A stretch of DNA of 24,560 nucleotides from an uncultured Veillonella sp. (GTDB lineage Bacteria; Bacillota; Negativicutes; Veillonellales; Veillonellaceae): NCBI GenBank assembly GCA_900556785.1, contig USQK01000023.1, forward strand, positions 1 through 24,560. Direction: 5' to 3'. This document shows positions 21,976-24,560 of the stretch, piece after piece. Each line of letters opens with the position of its first letter. Position 1 is the stretch's first letter. The notes beneath the pieces were generated by a model, which made no database searches, was not told where the DNA came from, and saw only the letters and a list, made by a program, of their open reading frames with translations. The translations under genes were made by a program, and so were the position numbers.

Positions 21976-22227
21976 GTCTTACCTCCTAATTAATATATAT
22001 ATCTATTATAGGACATATATAGCAGGCGTTTAATAAAATAAATCACAATAGTATATAGAACGATATAGAACGGAATTTTATATACTGCCACGTACTATTT
22101 TACTATTCACAAAAGAGATACATCATTCAAAATCATCATATATACTCTTTATATAGTACTTTCTAGCATTTACAACTATATCGATAAATTTAAGCATGCT
22201 ATATTCATAAATTTCTAAATGTCAATA
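21976..22227. other. AT-rich intergenic region
   Basis: About 250 bases with stops in all frames and no gene. It holds the flavodoxin promoter candidate and an exact 10-bp tandem repeat, ATATAGAACG twice, at 22053-22072. Several TATATA runs resemble half an NrdR box, but I found no convincing pair of boxes. Confidence 0.4.
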
Positions 22228-22256
22228 TTGAATGTATAGAATTTTTTCGCTATAAT
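22228..22256 (+). promoter_or_regulatory. Promoter of the ribonucleotide reductase gene
   Basis: TTGAAT (22228-22233), 17 bases, TATAAT (22251-22256). Predicted start near 22263, leaving a leader of about 155 nt. The -35 overlaps a CAATATTG palindrome (22223-22230). Confidence 0.75.
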
Positions 22257-22277
22257 CGTAACATAATGTATAAGCTT

Positions 22278-22380
22278 AATAAGAAAACTACCATATATTG
22301 TAGTTTTCTTATTTTTCTGATTAGACTTAACTTAAAGATATTTTATACTTTTCAGTCTAATCTTATATATGCTTAGATTA
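22278..22380 (+). promoter_or_regulatory. Structured leader of the ribonucleotide reductase gene
   Basis: First comes a perfect 14-bp hairpin, AATAAGAAAACTAC (22278-22291) with GTAGTTTTCTTATT (22300-22313), ending in a T-run: a terminator-like form, though AT-rich. Next, GATTAGACT (22319-22327) can pair with AGTCTAATC (22354-22362). Part of that second arm (TAATCT, 22358-22363) can instead pair with AGATTA (22375-22380). The alternatives exclude each other. No known riboswitch class was recognised. Confidence 0.5.
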
Positions 22381-22416
22381 ACAGTTTTATTACTTTTAAA
22401 CTCAAGGGGAACAGTA

Positions 22417-24560
22417 ATGGAGATTATGATCAAGAAACGGGATGGCCATTTCGAGCCTTTATCCGTTGAAAAAACGAAACGTATGATTGCCTTCGCATGT
22501 TTAGGGTTAGATTCTTGTGATCCACTAGAATTGGAAATGGATGCGAAATTACAATTCGTTGATGGTATGACTACTAAAGAGATTCAAAAAACTTTAGTAC
22601 AAACAGCTATCGAAAAGGTTATCTCTAAAAAAGACGACGGTTTCGGCAACCAAGTTAATAAAATGAACCAAGATTGGCAATTTGTAGCAGCTCGTCTCTT
22701 CTTGTTCGATCTCTATAAAGAAGCAGCTATTACACGCCGTTACAAAGCATTCGGTTATGGCAACTTCCCAAATCTTGTACATATGCTTGTAGAAGAGAAA
22801 AAATACGCGGACTTCTTCGTTACAGAATATACACCTGACGAATTGCAAGAGTTAGGTGATTACATCAAACCTAAACGAGACTATCTCTTCAACTATGAAG
22901 GTCTTAAATTATTAGCTGACCGTTATTTGGTAAAAGGCTTCAACAAAGAAATCTACGAATTGCCACAAGAACGTTTCATGGCTATCGCTATGCACTTGGC
23001 ATTAGTAGAAGGCGAAAATAAAGTAAAATATGCTAAGAAATTCTACGACTTGATGAGCCAATTAAAAATGACAACAGCTACACCTACATTGGCAAATGCA
23101 GGTACACCATTCCATCAGTTGTCCTCTTGCTTTATCTCTGGTGTAGATGATAACTTATGGTCCATTTACGACGTAAACAGCAAGTTCTCTCGCGTATCTA
23201 AACACGGTGGCGCTCTTGGTATCTACCTTGGTAAAGTTCGTGCATTGAACTCCGATATCCGCGGTTTCAAAAACTCCTCTGGTGGCGTTATTCCTTGGAT
23301 TCGCTTGTACAACGATACAGCTGTTGCAGTAGACCAATTGGGCAAGCGTAAAGGTGGCGCTACAGTAACACTTGATATTTGGCATAAAGACTTCTATGAA
23401 TTTGTAGAACTTCGTACAAATAACGGTGATGACCGTCGCAAAGCACACGATATCTTCCCTGCTATCTCTGTTCCAAACATCTTCATGGAGCGTATGATTG
23501 CTCGTGAAAACTTCACCCTCTTCGATCCTCATGAAATCTTAGCTGTAAAAGGTTATGCCTTAGAAGACTACTACGATACTGATGACAATAAGGAATTCAC
23601 AAAACGTTACCTTGAATGTGAACAAGATCCTAACTTACACGGTATCGAAGTACCTGCATTAGACATGATGAAAAAAATCATGCGCTCCGCTGTTGAAACT
23701 GGTACACCGTTCATCTTCTTCCGCGATACTGTAAACGCTGCAAACCCTAACAAACATGCAGGTATGATTTACGCATCCAACTTGTGCCACGAAATCGCAC
23801 AAAACGTTGGTTTCACTAATCTTGCTGAAGAAATTATCAACGAAGACGGTACTATCACTACGAAAACAAATACAGGTGACATGGTTACATGTAACTTGAA
23901 CTCCATCAGCCTTGGCCGTATTACTGACGAAGAGTTAGAAGAAAATATTGCCCTTCAAATTCGAATGCTAGACAATGTTATCTCTATCAACCAAGCGCCA
24001 GTGCCAGAGTCTCGCATGACGTCTGATAAATACCGCGCTATTGGTCTTGGTACGTCTGGTTACCACCACTACCTTGTAAACCACGATATCCAATGGGAAT
24101 CTGATGAGCACATCGAAGTAGCAGACAAATTATTCGAAAACATCGCCTACTATGCTATCAAAGCTTCCATGGAATTGGCGAAAGAAAAAGGTGCGTACCC
24201 TGCATTTAAAGGTTCCGAATGGGAAACTGGTGAATACTTCACACGTCGTGGCTACACATCTGATCGTTGGAAACAATTGGCGGCAGACGTTGCTAAATAC
24301 GGTATCCGTAATGGTTACTTGATGGCTGTAGCGCCTACTGGTTCTACTTCCAACATTGCGAACACTACAGCTGGTATCGACCCAATCTTCAAAAAATTCT
24401 TCATCGAAGAAAAGAAAGGTTCTTTCACACCAAAAACTGCACCAGATTTGAACAACAAAACATTCTGGCTCTACAAAGAAGCGCATACAATCGACCAACA
24501 ATGGTCTATCAAAGCTTGTGGCGTACGTCAACGTCATATTGACCAAGCACAATCTTTCAA
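22417..24560 (+). CDS. nrdA: Class I ribonucleotide reductase, large (alpha) subunit, 3' end missing
   Basis: 714 codons are visible; the frame is open to the right edge. Residues 1 to about 90 are an ATP cone (IKKRDGHFEPLSVEKTKRMI, then MTTKEIQKTLVQTAIEKV), the activity-regulating site. The catalytic set is present: Cys238 (SSCFISG) and Cys492 (VTCNLNSISLG) as the redox pair, and Asn455, Cys457 and Glu459 (NLCHEIAQ), where Cys457 would carry the thiyl radical. APTGSTSNIANTTAGIDPIF is near residue 640. The radical-transfer tyrosines and C-terminal Cys pair lie beyond the window. It reduces ribonucleoside diphosphates to deoxyribonucleotides, with a small subunit expected downstream. AAGGGGA lies 6 bases before the ATG. 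NrdA is preferred to NrdE because of the N-terminal ATP cone. Confidence 0.93.
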   Translation, partial: MEIMIKKRDGHFEPLSVEKTKRMIAFACLGLDSCDPLELEMDAKLQFVDGMTTKEIQKTLVQTAIEKVISKKDDGFGNQVNKMNQDWQFVAARLFLFDLYKEAAITRRYKAFGYGNFPNLVHMLVEEKKYADFFVTEYTPDELQELGDYIKPKRDYLFNYEGLKLLADRYLVKGFNKEIYELPQERFMAIAMHLALVEGENKVKYAKKFYDLMSQLKMTTATPTLANAGTPFHQLSSCFISGVDDNLWSIYDVNSKFSRVSKHGGALGIYLGKVRALNSDIRGFKNSSGGVIPWIRLYNDTAVAVDQLGKRKGGATVTLDIWHKDFYEFVELRTNNGDDRRKAHDIFPAISVPNIFMERMIARENFTLFDPHEILAVKGYALEDYYDTDDNKEFTKRYLECEQDPNLHGIEVPALDMMKKIMRSAVETGTPFIFFRDTVNAANPNKHAGMIYASNLCHEIAQNVGFTNLAEEIINEDGTITTKTNTGDMVTCNLNSISLGRITDEELEENIALQIRMLDNVISINQAPVPESRMTSDKYRAIGLGTSGYHHYLVNHDIQWESDEHIEVADKLFENIAYYAIKASMELAKEKGAYPAFKGSEWETGEYFTRRGYTSDRWKQLAADVAKYGIRNGYLMAVAPTGSTSNIANTTAGIDPIFKKFFIEEKKGSFTPKTAPDLNNKTFWLYKEAHTIDQQWSIKACGVRQRHIDQAQSF

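Noticed and set aside
21976..22416. A tRNA or small gene between the flavodoxin and the reductase
   Set aside because: All frames are broken by stops and no cloverleaf or GTTCRA-type T-loop block is seen.
23155..23532. Open frames on the minus strand opposite the ribonucleotide reductase
   Set aside because: They overlap a strongly conserved gene and have no start signals of their own.

Overview
The window comes from a low-GC anaerobic bacterium, most likely a Negativicute of the Veillonella type. This is an inference from gene content and style: strong GGAGG ribosome sites, AT-rich spacers, a B12-dependent diol dehydratase operon, a divergent CobT and an IS200-type element. No rRNA or other taxonomic marker is present, so the genus is not proven.

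Region 1 (1-9680) is a propanediol-utilisation (pdu) microcompartment locus. On the minus strand, in transcription order, it holds pduB (shell), pduC-pduD-pduE (coenzyme B12-dependent diol dehydratase), pduG-pduH (dehydratase reactivase), pduO (cobalamin adenosyltransferase), pduF (diol/glycerol channel), pduU (shell) and the start of pduV, which runs off the left edge. The genes are tightly packed and translationally coupled. Divergent from pduB is an AraC-family PocR-like regulator that ends at a bidirectional terminator. PduC keeps the known diol dehydratase active-site residues at the same numbers as the Klebsiella enzyme. No pduA lies at the head of the operon, and PduB exists only in the short PduB' form.

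Region 2 (about 9685-10380) is an IS200-type element: one Y1/HUH transposase gene, hairpins at both ends, and a leader stem that buries the tnpA ribosome site.

Region 3 (10443-16700), minus strand, holds an orphan MetQ-like lipoprotein, a DUF389 membrane protein coupled to a divergent CobT, a secreted protein that appears to have lost its last 36 codons to an in-frame TAG, and a dicarboxylate/amino-acid symporter. The symporter has a textbook promoter, a 34-bp perfect palindrome just upstream of it, and a terminator inside its leader.

Region 4 (16714-21975) holds two tandem paralogous membrane proteins, an iron-containing alcohol dehydrogenase, a polytopic membrane protein with a large C-terminal soluble domain (plus strand), and a small flavodoxin.

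Region 5 (22228-24560, plus strand) is a promoter and a structured leader with terminator-like and mutually exclusive hairpins, followed by a class I ribonucleotide reductase large subunit cut by the right edge.

Functionally, the pdu enzymes, PduO and CobT form a cobamide-dependent theme: import of diol, dehydration to aldehyde inside a shell, reactivation of the enzyme and supply of its cofactor. The aldehyde-processing enzymes (PduP, PduL, PduQ, PduW) and other shell proteins are not visible and may lie beyond position 1. The strongest unexplained signals are regulatory: the symporter leader, the nrd leader and a 71-bp inverted-repeat element at 11526-11596.
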